A DNA stretch of 6,200 nt from Clostridia bacterium (lineage in GTDB: Bacteria > Bacillota > Clostridia > Oscillospirales > CAG-272). A program made the translations under genes and the position numbers. The stretch lies in NCBI GenBank assembly GCA_017629395.1, contig JAGBXH010000016.1, positions 1 to 6,200 of the forward strand, given 5' to 3'. A model generated the notes under the pieces. That model made no database searches, was not told the DNA's origin, and saw nothing but the letters and a program-made list of their open reading frames with translations. Of the stretch, positions 1 through 5,671 are shown in pieces; the first letter of the stretch is position 1; each line of letters starts with the position of its first letter.

Positions 1-730
1 CCGTATGGCGGGCTTGACTCCCGATGCGGTTGTCGTCGTTGCCACCATTCGCGCACTCAAGATGCACGGCGGTCTGGCAAAGACCGAGCTGGGTACGGAA
101 AACCTGGAAGCACTGGGCAAGGGTCTTCCCAACCTGCTGCGCCACGTTTCCAACATCAAGAACGTCTATAAGCTGCCTTGCGTGGTAGCTGTCAACCGTT
201 TCCCCACCGACACCGATGCAGAGGTTGAGGAAATCATCCGCAAGTGCCAAGATCTTGGCGTAAACGTGGTGCTTTCCGAGGTTTGGGCAAAGGGCGGCGA
301 AGGCGGTGATGCCCTTGCTACCGAGGTTGTCAGACTGTGCGAGGAGGAGCAGGGCGATTTCACCTTCTCTTATGAGCTGGACGGCAGCATTCAGGATAAG
401 ATCGAGGCTGTGGTCAAGAAGGTATATGGCGGCGCAGGCGTTTCCATTCTGCCCGCAGCGCAGAAGCAGATCGCAGAGCTGACCGCACTTGGCTTTGACA
501 AGTGCCCCATCTGCGTAGCAAAGACGCAGTATTCCTTCTCGGATGACATGACCAAGTTGGGCGCACCCGAGGGCTTTACCGTGACGGTCAAGAACGTCAA
601 GGTTTCCGCAGGCGCAGGCTTTGTCGTCGTGCTGACGGGCGACATTATGACCATGCCGGGTCTGCCCAAGGTTCCCGCGGCTGAAAAGATCGACGTGGAC
701 AAGGACGGCACCATCACCGGTTTGTTCTGA
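1..730 (+). CDS. fhs: Formate-tetrahydrofolate ligase, C-terminal part (5' end outside window)
   Basis: This cytosolic enzyme joins formate to tetrahydrofolate using ATP, giving 10-formyl-THF for purine synthesis, fMet-tRNA and, in acetogens, the methyl branch of the Wood-Ljungdahl pathway. The open frame runs in from the window edge (first full codon at 2), so the ATG at 5 is internal: the reading R-M-A-G-L-T-P-D matches the interior of the family. The family signature VATIRALKMHGG is intact at 38-73. Further conserved blocks are GFDKCPIC followed by AKTQYS, and near the C terminus AGAGF, TGDIMTMPGLPK and PAAEKIDVD, ending in GLF and TGA. About 242 residues are present of roughly 555 usual for the family, so the N-terminal half with the ATP-binding loop lies upstream. 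No frameshift is seen. Identification is very secure. Whether the cell is an acetogen cannot be told from this gene, which is widespread in Clostridia. Confidence 0.97.
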   Translation, partial: RMAGLTPDAVVVVATIRALKMHGGLAKTELGTENLEALGKGLPNLLRHVSNIKNVYKLPCVVAVNRFPTDTDAEVEEIIRKCQDLGVNVVLSEVWAKGGEGGDALATEVVRLCEEEQGDFTFSYELDGSIQDKIEAVVKKVYGGAGVSILPAAQKQIAELTALGFDKCPICVAKTQYSFSDDMTKLGAPEGFTVTVKNVKVSAGAGFVVVLTGDIMTMPGLPKVPAAEKIDVDKDGTITGLF

Positions 731-739
731 TTTCATACA

Positions 740-777
740 ACGCAAAAACAGCAGGCGAGTGCCTGCTGTTTTTGCGT
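740..777 (+). terminator. Intrinsic terminator after fhs
   Basis: A perfect 17-bp inverted repeat (740-756 with 761-777) closes a four-base GAGT loop, starting ten bases after the fhs stop. The stem has a GC-rich top (CAGCAGGC/GCCTGCTG) and an A5/T5 lower part, so the U-tract lies within the 3' arm. By symmetry it could also stop leftward transcription from the convergent transporter gene. Confidence 0.9.
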
Positions 778-856
778 AGCAACAATTGGAAAGCTTGGTT
801 TGGCGGTAACGGAATTATATATACGCGTTCGCAATGACGTTATTTCTTTCTCCATC

Positions 857-884
857 AAAAAAGACCGCCCGCAGGCGGTCTTTT
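857..884 (-). terminator. Intrinsic terminator of the ECF S-component gene
   Basis: An 11-bp stem (859-869 with 874-884; core GACCGCC/GGCGGTC) closes a CGCA loop. Read leftward it is followed by a run of six T, which fits termination of the minus-strand gene whose stop codon is at 904-906. Read rightward it has only four T, so it may work weakly in both directions between the two convergent genes. Confidence 0.88.
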
Positions 885-903
885 CTACAATATTATTTAA
901 CGT

Positions 904-1524
904 TTACACCAACTTACTCTTCTTGACCGCTTCAATGATTCTGACAGCCGAGGGGGCAAGCACGATATTGATGATCAGCTCAATGATGAAATTGACGATC
1001 GCCATGCCGATGATCAGCAGTGCCGTGACAAACACGCCCCCGGTTTTGTCGGCATCCGCCAACCAAGTGCCTTGGAAAATGGTCATCATACCGATGATGT
1101 AGATGGTGGTATTGGTCAAAGGGGCAAGGATCGCCGCCGAGAATACTGCGGGATACATCTTTTGCTTTTTCTTGAACGGAATCGCAATCGCGCCTGCGAC
1201 TGCGCCCGCTGCCGCACCCTTGACAAGCACTAAAAAGCTGGTGCCCACTGCGCTGAACTGCAACGATTGCAGGGTAACGGGATCAAAGCCGGTAAAGCCT
1301 GTAATCAAAACGATCACGCCAAACGAAAATCCGAGAATAGCGCCCGCCAAGGGGCCGAACAGTACTGCGCCCACTACGATGGGCACCAGTGTCAAGGTAA
1401 TGCTGACGGGCAGAGCCACCATTTTACTGAATACGGTAGCAAGAATTTGCAGAACGGCAATCAGCGCGATCAGCATGGCCATCTGCGCCAATCGGAGCGT
1501 ACGTTTTTTAGAGTTGGAGTGCAT
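904..1524 (-). CDS. ECF transporter S component (substrate-specific membrane subunit)
   Basis: A 206-aa, very hydrophobic protein that looks like the substrate-binding S subunit of an energy-coupling factor (ECF) vitamin/micronutrient importer; it would work with shared EcfA/EcfA'/EcfT subunits encoded elsewhere. About six membrane segments can be drawn: residues 12-31, 37-55, 58-76, 90-117, 124-150 and 163-190. Features typical of the family are a basic N-terminal start (KKRTLRLAQMAMLIAL), the helix-dense GPLAGAILGFSFG stretch at 57-69 and a basic C-terminal tail (KKSK). The start is supported by AAGGAGGT (minus strand, 1532-1539) seven bases from the ATG, and a consensus promoter lies just upstream. 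The leader is only about 30 nt, so there is no room for a vitamin riboswitch that would reveal the substrate. The convergent neighbour fhs would fit folate, but pantothenate, riboflavin, biotin or thiamine cannot be excluded. Family call good, substrate unknown. Confidence 0.85.
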   Translation of the reverse strand: MHSNSKKRTLRLAQMAMLIALIAVLQILATVFSKMVALPVSITLTLVPIVVGAVLFGPLAGAILGFSFGVIVLITGFTGFDPVTLQSLQFSAVGTSFLVLVKGAAAGAVAGAIAIPFKKKQKMYPAVFSAAILAPLTNTTIYIIGMMTIFQGTWLADADKTGGVFVTALLIIGMAIVNFIIELIINIVLAPSAVRIIEAVKKSKLV

Positions 1525-1560
1525 TGTCTGTACCTCCTTGGGGGATTTTTACAATATAAT

Positions 1561-1589
1561 ATTATAGCAAAAACACCGTATTCTGTCAA
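1561..1589 (-). promoter_or_regulatory. Sigma-A promoter for the ECF S-component gene
   Basis: On the minus strand TTGACA (1589-1584) and TATAAT (1566-1561) are both exact consensus with a 17-bp spacer, plus a TGC extended -10 directly before the TATAAT. Transcription should begin near 1554, giving a leader of about 30 nt. Confidence 0.88.
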
Positions 1590-1590
1590 G

Positions 1591-1602
1591 TGCCGTGCGG
1601 CA
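1591..1602. promoter_or_regulatory. 12-bp dyad TGCCG-TG-CGGCA beside the leftward -35 box
   Basis: Perfect 5-bp arms around a TG centre, one base upstream of the leftward promoter's -35 box. The position suits an operator or activator site; the binding protein is unknown, the adjacent small regulator being one candidate. A dyad this short can arise by chance. Confidence 0.4.
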
Positions 1603-1622
1603 AAAGGTGCTTGGGCTGCGCA

Positions 1623-1647
1623 AAATTTAATGTTTTTCGTTAAATTT
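1623..1647. promoter_or_regulatory. AT-rich dyad upstream of the rightward promoter
   Basis: AAATTTAA (1623-1630) and TTAAATTT (1640-1647) are exact inverted copies nine bases apart, ending three bases before the -35 box at 1651. It may be a binding site or simply an AT-rich UP-like element; AT-rich dyads are common by chance. Confidence 0.4.
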
Positions 1648-1650
1648 CTG

Positions 1651-1679
1651 TTGACAAACGCACGCGCGTATACTATAAT
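1651..1679 (+). promoter_or_regulatory. Sigma-A promoter for the regulator-peptidase operon, with a palindrome in its spacer
   Basis: TTGACA (1651-1656) and TATAAT (1674-1679) are exact consensus with a 17-bp spacer; transcription should start near 1686. The spacer contains the perfect 8-bp palindrome ACGCGCGT (1662-1669). A repressor bound there would cover both promoter boxes, so autoregulation by the first gene is plausible but inferred. Confidence 0.87.
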
Positions 1680-1708
1680 ATAATAAATGTACAAAAACGG
1701 AGGGCTAT

Positions 1709-1921
1709 ATGGCTATCATTGTCAGACTGGACCGCGTCATGGCGGACAGAAAAATACAGCTTGGCGTGCTTGCCGAGCGCGTAGGAATCTCCCCCGTCAA
1801 CTTGTCCAAGCTGAAAAACGGGCACGCGGGAGCGGTGCGCTTTTCCACTCTGGAGGCGATCTGCCGCGAGCTGAATTGTCAGCCCGGGGATATTCTGGAA
1901 TATCGGGAGGATGTTGAATGA
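1709..1921 (+). CDS. Small Cro/C1 (Xre)-type helix-turn-helix regulator
   Basis: A 70-aa single-domain DNA-binding protein. The HTH spans about residues 4-63: LAERVGISPVNLSKLKNGH (residues 21-39) reads as the turn and recognition helix, and the closing RFSTLEAICRELNCQPGDILEY is the standard end of this subgroup (Cro/C1 HTH, YozG-like), where a short protein consists of the domain alone. The start ATG at 1709 has GGAGGG (1699-1704) four to five bases upstream; the ATG at 1687 opens a different frame and is not used. Its stop overlaps the start of the peptidase gene as ATGA (1918-1921), which implies co-transcription and translational coupling. The perfect promoter and the nearby dyads suggest it represses its own operon. 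No ligand domain is present, so the signal it responds to is unknown. Confidence 0.9.
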   Translation: MAIIVRLDRVMADRKIQLGVLAERVGISPVNLSKLKNGHAGAVRFSTLEAICRELNCQPGDILEYREDVE

Positions 1922-3171
1922 AGCGTATATATAATATAAAGGTAGGTTGCCTTGCTTTGACCTTGCTTTTGCTGCTGGGTGCGGCTGCGTGCCAAGCGCC
2001 GGGGGGCGAAGGCGAGAGCAGCACGGTTGGAGATCCGACTTTGCTGGAAAGCGAGCAGAATTCCTTGGAAACCGAGAGTGAAAGCGAAAGTCAGGGGGAG
2101 GGTGAGAGCGAAGCGGTGACCGATTCCGTTACCGAGCAGCCCTCGGAAAGCGAAACGCAGACCGAGCCGCCCACGACCGAGCAAACTACCGCAGGGCAGG
2201 AAGTGCCGGACGGAGAGATCGTGACGCCGAGTGCGCAGGGATATACCTATCCCGATATGGTGGACGACCTTGCCGCGCTTGCGCAGACGTATAGCGAGTG
2301 CTTTTCCTATCAGAGCATCGGCAAGAGCGTGGACGGCAGAGAGATTTATGCCTGCGTGGTGGGCAATCCGAACGCCGAGCATAAGGTTCTGCTGACGGGC
2401 GGCATTCACGGCAAAGAGTACCTGAGCAGTCTGGTTGCCATGAAGCAAATGGAATATTACCTTGCTAATCGCGCCGAGGGCTCGTATAGCGGATTGCAGT
2501 ATGCAGAGCTGCTGGATACGCACGCGTTTTACGTGCTGCCCATGATCAATCCCGACGGTGTCATGCTTGCGTTGTGCGGCATCGACTCCATACAGACCCC
2601 CGAGGTCAGGGAAACGGTGGAAAAGATATACGCGGACAATTTGCGCGACGGACTGACGAGCACGAACGATATCAACGTGTATCTTGCGTATAACTGGAAG
2701 GCAAACGCCAACGGCGTGGATCTCAACCGCAATTTCCCGCTTTCCAATTGGGCAGAGGTCAAAACCGGCATCCTTGCACCCTGCTTCCGCAACTACAAGG
2801 GACCCTCTGCGGGCTCGGAGCCCGAAACCAAGGCGGTCAGCGCTTACGTGGAGAGCCTTGGCAAGATCGATGCGCTGCTTGCCTACCATACGGCAGGACA
2901 GGTGGTGTATTGGGATTGCGGCATGACGGGCGGCGTGCGTCAGCAAACGCTTGATTTGGCAAAGGCGGTCTGTGAGCATACGGGCTATAAGCTGATCTAT
3001 GATAAGCATCTGGATGCCTCGCTCAACGATTGGATCACGCTGGATCGCGACGTTCCGTCTGTGACGGTCGAGCTGGCGAACGTGATCTATCCTATGCCGA
3101 CAAGCGAGCTGGAAGCTGCATTTGAGCAGGTGAAGGAGCTGTGGGTGATCACGGCGCAACTGTTTGGTTAA
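1918..3171 (+). CDS. Secreted M14-family zinc carboxypeptidase, probable lipoprotein
   Basis: A 417-aa metallopeptidase. Residues 1-25 form a signal peptide (KRIYNIK, then a Leu-rich core) ending in GAAAC, with Cys25 as probable lipidation site; the lipobox is imperfect because Ala rather than Leu stands at -3. Residues 26-105 are a Ser/Glu/Thr-rich, strongly acidic linker typical of cell-surface spacing. The catalytic domain covers about 108-417. The complete M14 set is visible: zinc ligands His164 and Glu167 (GGIHGKE) and His324 (LLAYHTAG), substrate-binding Asn270-Arg271 in VDLNRNFP, NPDG at 211-214, and the catalytic glutamate Glu385 in VTVELAN. It is therefore probably active. Bacterial relatives cleave peptidoglycan stem peptides (gamma-D-Glu-diamino acid bonds) or trim peptides; substrate is not decidable here. 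GGGAGG (1905-1910) lies seven bases before the ATG, inside the regulator gene. Confidence 0.9.
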   Translation: MKRIYNIKVGCLALTLLLLLGAAACQAPGGEGESSTVGDPTLLESEQNSLETESESESQGEGESEAVTDSVTEQPSESETQTEPPTTEQTTAGQEVPDGEIVTPSAQGYTYPDMVDDLAALAQTYSECFSYQSIGKSVDGREIYACVVGNPNAEHKVLLTGGIHGKEYLSSLVAMKQMEYYLANRAEGSYSGLQYAELLDTHAFYVLPMINPDGVMLALCGIDSIQTPEVRETVEKIYADNLRDGLTSTNDINVYLAYNWKANANGVDLNRNFPLSNWAEVKTGILAPCFRNYKGPSAGSEPETKAVSAYVESLGKIDALLAYHTAGQVVYWDCGMTGGVRQQTLDLAKAVCEHTGYKLIYDKHLDASLNDWITLDRDVPSVTVELANVIYPMPTSELEAAFEQVKELWVITAQLFG

Positions 3172-3180
3172 AATAAACAA

Positions 3181-3216
3181 AAGGCGATTTGCTTAAATGT
3201 GCAAATCGCCTTATTT
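3181..3216 (+). terminator. Intrinsic terminator of the regulator-peptidase operon
   Basis: A perfect 12-bp stem (3181-3192, AAGGCGATTTGC, with 3201-3212) closes an 8-nt loop and is followed by ATTTTATA. It starts nine bases after the peptidase stop codon. The T-tract is short and interrupted, so efficiency may be moderate. Confidence 0.82.
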
Positions 3217-3260
3217 TATACAAAATAGCAATATATGTCCGCTGAAAACCCATGAATGTC

Positions 3261-3289
3261 TTGAAAGTTCGCACCTTTTGTCCTATAAT
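3261..3289 (+). promoter_or_regulatory. Sigma-A promoter for the isomerase-oxidoreductase operon
   Basis: TTGAAA (3261-3266, one mismatch) and TATAAT (3284-3289) with a 17-bp spacer. The start point should be near 3296, giving a leader of about 37 nt in which GGGG (3300-3303) can pair with CCCC (3312-3315). This promoter excludes the longer in-frame start at 3252 for the next gene. No sugar-repressor operator or clear cre site is visible. Confidence 0.82.
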
Positions 3290-3332
3290 TAAGAAAAATG
3301 GGGTGAGGATGCCCCTATCATGGAGGTGCATT

Positions 3333-4151
3333 ATGGCATTACCGGTAGCGGTACAGGTGTATTCGGTCAGAGATGACGCTGCGGCAGATTTCCCGGGTAC
3401 GCTCAAAAAGATCAAGGATATGGGATATGACGGCGTGGAATTTGCAGGTCTTTACGGCTATGCGCCCGCTGAGATCAAAAAAATGTGTGAGGAGATTGGT
3501 CTTGTGCCCGTTTCTGCGCACGTTCCGTATTACGATATGCTGGCTGACCCCGAGGGCGTGCTGGGACAGTATGCCGAGATCGGATGCAAGTTCGTTGCCA
3601 TTCCGTATCTGACTCCCGAGTGCCGTCCGGGCACCGACGGCTTTGCTGACGTGGTCAAGAATGCGTTGGCACTTGGCAAGGTGGCGAAGGCGCTTGGTAT
3701 GCAGATGCTGTATCATAACCACGATTTTGAGTTTGAAAAGATCGACGGCAAGTACGCGCTGGACGTGCTGTACGATACCGTTCCCGCCGAATATCTGCAG
3801 ACCGAGCTGGATACCTGCTGGGTCAACGTGGGCGGTGAAGATCCCGCGGGCTATATTACCAAGTACAGCGGCAGAGCACCCGTCGTGCATCTTAAGGATT
3901 TCGTGGGCGGCAAGTCGGATAATATGTACGAGCTGATCGGTATCGAGGCAGAGAAGAAGCAAGAGGAGGTCAAGGCGTTTGAGTTCCGTCCCGTTGGTTC
4001 GGGCCGTCAGGATTTCCCCGGTATTCTCGCGGCTTCCGAGGCTGCAGGTGCACAGTGGGTAGTTGTGGAGCAGGATTCTCCCTCTATGGGTCTGACCCCC
4101 ATGCAGAGCATTGAAAAGAGCAGAAGCTATTTGCGCACGCTGGGCTATTGA
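3333..4151 (+). CDS. Sugar phosphate isomerase/epimerase-like TIM-barrel protein
   Basis: A 272-aa cytosolic protein of the xylose isomerase-like / AP endonuclease 2 TIM-barrel family, which includes IolE, hydroxypyruvate isomerase and ketose 3-epimerases. Conserved strands carry candidate metal and catalytic residues: GVEFAG (Glu36), SAHVP (His63), YHNHDFEF (127-134), ELDTCW (Glu158, Asp160), VHLKD (His186), PVGSGRQDF (220-228) and VVVEQD (Glu246). Length is normal. The start at 3333 is chosen because GGAGGT (3322-3327) sits five bases before it; in-frame ATGs at 3252 and 3309 lack such a site, and 3252 is upstream of the predicted promoter. The oxidoreductase gene follows 41 bases after the stop on the same strand, so both probably act on one sugar. 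The true substrate (free sugar, inositol derivative or 3-keto-glycoside) cannot be read from sequence. Confidence 0.9.
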   Translation: MALPVAVQVYSVRDDAAADFPGTLKKIKDMGYDGVEFAGLYGYAPAEIKKMCEEIGLVPVSAHVPYYDMLADPEGVLGQYAEIGCKFVAIPYLTPECRPGTDGFADVVKNALALGKVAKALGMQMLYHNHDFEFEKIDGKYALDVLYDTVPAEYLQTELDTCWVNVGGEDPAGYITKYSGRAPVVHLKDFVGGKSDNMYELIGIEAEKKQEEVKAFEFRPVGSGRQDFPGILAASEAAGAQWVVVEQDSPSMGLTPMQSIEKSRSYLRTLGY

Positions 4152-4192
4152 GTGCGCGTCAAACAATAAAATTATTTTTGGAGGATATTATC

Positions 4193-5359
4193 ATGGCTGA
4201 AAAAATGGATGCTAAGCTGGATTATAAGAACCAGCAAAATGAGGTTGTTGTTGACACCAACAGAAAGCTGAGAATCGGTATCATCGGTTGCGGCTGGATT
4301 GCAGGTGCGCACCTTGCTTCTTATAAGAAAATGCCCGACGTTGAGATCGTTGCGGGCTGTGACCTGATCCCCGGTAAGGCTGCTAAGTTCTTTAAGGACG
4401 GCGGCGTTGAGGGCGTTAAGACCGATTATGCTTCCCATAAGGAAATGCTGGACGACGAAAGTTTGCAGCTGGACGCCGTTTCCATTTGCACCTATAACCG
4501 TCAGCACGCAGGCCCTGCAATTTACGCGCTGCAGAAGGGCGTAAACGTCATGCTGGAAAAGCCCTTTACCGTTACGCTGGACGAGGCAGTAGAGGTTATG
4601 AAGGCAGAGAAGGAGAGCGGTAAGGTTCTCTCCATCGGCTTCCAGCCCAGACTGGACGCGAATATGCAGATGATCAAGAAGATCGTTGACAGCGGCGAGC
4701 TGGGTCAGGTCTACTACATCCAGACCGGCGGCGGCAGACGCAGAGGTATTCCCACTCCCTTCGGAACCACCTTTATCGAGGACAAGACCGCAGGCCTTGG
4801 CGCATTGGCTGATATCGGCTGCTACTCGCTGGATATGGTGCTTAACGCAGTTGGCTATCCCAAGCCTCTGACCGTTACCGGTTACAAGAGTGATTTCTTT
4901 GGTAAGGATCCCGCTACCTATCCGGGTCACCCCGAGTATGCGGATCTGTTCGGCGTTGACGACTTCGCAGCTGCATTTGTCAGACTGGAGGGCGGCATCA
5001 TTCTGGACTTCCGTATTGCATGGGCAATGAATATCAACACTCCCGGTGACACCATCATTCTGGGTACCAAGGCAGGCTTGCGCATTCCTTCTACCGACTG
5101 CTGGAACGGCACGGTTGGCGGCCCCATGAAGATTTACAAGACCATCGGCGGCGTGGATATGGAATATGAAGTGCCGATCATCAAGGATGGCGGCGACCTG
5201 TTTGATAAGAAGATCCGTTCCTTCCTGGATGCGGTCAAGTATAATAAGCCCGCTCCCGTTCCGTCCTCTCAGATCATTTATAACCAGGCGATCCTGGACG
5301 GTATTGCTCGCTCTGCAAAGCTCGGCAAGGAAGTTAAGATTCAGGTTCCCAAGATCTGA
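4193..5359 (+). CDS. Gfo/Idh/MocA-family NAD(P)-dependent oxidoreductase
   Basis: A 388-aa dehydrogenase of the glucose-fructose oxidoreductase / inositol dehydrogenase family, which oxidises a ring hydroxyl of a sugar, inositol or glycoside. The N-terminal Rossmann fold (about 25-145) shows the dinucleotide loop GCGWIAG (32-38), CDLIPGKA after strand 2 and the hallmark EKP at 122-124, with Lys123 the expected catalytic lysine. The C-terminal alpha/beta domain has GALADIGCYSLD (203-214), where Tyr211 stands at the place of the more common His of the DxGxH motif, as in GFOR-like members. A 20-residue polar extension precedes the Rossmann fold. The start at 4193 is supported by GGAGGA (4180-4185) seven bases upstream; the TTG at 4148 overlapping the previous stop is rejected. 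It lies second in an operon with the TIM-barrel isomerase. Family is certain, substrate and NAD/NADP preference unknown. Confidence 0.93.
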   Translation: MAEKMDAKLDYKNQQNEVVVDTNRKLRIGIIGCGWIAGAHLASYKKMPDVEIVAGCDLIPGKAAKFFKDGGVEGVKTDYASHKEMLDDESLQLDAVSICTYNRQHAGPAIYALQKGVNVMLEKPFTVTLDEAVEVMKAEKESGKVLSIGFQPRLDANMQMIKKIVDSGELGQVYYIQTGGGRRRGIPTPFGTTFIEDKTAGLGALADIGCYSLDMVLNAVGYPKPLTVTGYKSDFFGKDPATYPGHPEYADLFGVDDFAAAFVRLEGGIILDFRIAWAMNINTPGDTIILGTKAGLRIPSTDCWNGTVGGPMKIYKTIGGVDMEYEVPIIKDGGDLFDKKIRSFLDAVKYNKPAPVPSSQIIYNQAILDGIARSAKLGKEVKIQVPKI

Positions 5360-5380
5360 TCCTCATTTAGCTGAATATAC

Positions 5381-5410
5381 AGAGCCCTCGGCACGACCGA
5401 GGGCTTTGTT
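5381..5410 (+). terminator. Terminator of the isomerase-oxidoreductase operon (copy 1)
   Basis: Stem AGCCCTCGG (5383-5391) pairs with CCGAGGGCT (5397-5405) around loop CACGA, extended by a G-U and an A-U pair, then TTTGTT. It lies 21 bases after the oxidoreductase stop. A nearly identical hairpin recurs at 5672-5693. Confidence 0.8.
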
Positions 5411-5446
5411 GCGCCATGCGCAAGATCAAACGCCCACACAACCCTC

Positions 5447-5538
5447 TCACAAAAGTTTTGATCAGACTTTTTCAAAACTTTCCGCGGCTCAATCACAAAA
5501 GTTTTGATCAAACTTTTTCAAAAGTTTGCGCAGGTCGA
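5447..5538. repeat. Tandem pair of 46-bp direct repeats
   Basis: Unit 1 (5447-5492) and unit 2 (5493-5538) abut exactly and agree at 40 of 46 positions. Each begins TCACAAAAGTTTTGATCA and continues with an ACTTTTTCAAAA stretch, and unit 2 contains AAAGTTT and AAACTTT around GATC, so it can fold on itself. From memory, very similar AAAAGTTTTGATCAAACTTTTTCAAAAG elements occur between genes in Oscillospiraceae/Ruminococcaceae-type genomes; this is recollection, not a search. It has no spacers, so it is not a CRISPR array, and no transposase is near. Confidence 0.8.
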
Positions 5539-5572
5539 GGGCGCGAAGCCCTCGTCGCGCCCGCAGGCGCGA
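5536..5572. repeat. Two adjacent GC-rich hairpins in the intergenic repeat element
   Basis: Hairpin A has arms CGAGGGC (5536-5542) and GCCCTCG (5548-5554) with loop GCGAA; hairpin B follows with no gap, arms TCGCGCC (5555-5561) and GGCGCGA (5566-5572) with loop CGCA. Both stems are perfect 7 bp. They follow directly on the second 46-bp repeat and appear to be part of the same element. Neither is followed by a T-tract, so they are not plain terminators. Confidence 0.75.
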
Positions 5573-5584
5573 AACCTTTCCACG

Positions 5585-5633
5585 CCGTTTTTGCTTCTTT
5601 TTGCGGCTTCTTGCACAAAAAGAAGGGAAACGG
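5585..5633. repeat. Long compound stem-loop closing the repeat element
   Basis: An inner perfect 10-bp stem CTTCTTTTTG (5594-5603) with CAAAAAGAAG (5616-5625) and a 12-nt loop sits within an outer stem CCGTTT (5585-5590) with AAACGG (5628-5633), separated by small internal bulges. It could be the 3' end of a structured transcript or a mobile-repeat terminus; no function is assigned. Confidence 0.65.
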
Positions 5634-5671
5634 TTTGCGCAGCGTATCCCGCAACAAAACATCTAAAGCAG

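Noticed and set aside
778..857. Possible small RNA or gene between the two convergent terminators
   Set aside because: About 80 bases with no ribosome binding site, promoter pair or stable fold; the 100-aa plus-strand frame there runs on antisense to the transporter gene.
1879..3180. 433-aa open frame on the minus strand opposite the M14 peptidase
   Set aside because: It mirrors the codon pattern of the peptidase, is rich in Arg, His and Leu, shows no family motif, and the plus-strand frame has signal peptide, zinc ligands and ribosome binding site.
3252..3332. Longer N terminus of the isomerase starting at 3252 or 3309
   Set aside because: The predicted promoter lies at 3261-3289, inside that extension, and the ribosome binding site GGAGGT at 3322-3327 fits only the ATG at 3333.
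3339..4166. 275-aa minus-strand frame opposite the isomerase
   Set aside because: Antisense shadow with no motifs or ribosome binding site; the sense frame is a clear TIM-barrel protein.
4172..4930. 252-aa minus-strand frame opposite the oxidoreductase
   Set aside because: Antisense shadow of an unambiguous Gfo/Idh/MocA gene; no recognisable domain.
5447..5538. CRISPR array
   Set aside because: Only two units, directly abutting, with no spacers and no cas genes.
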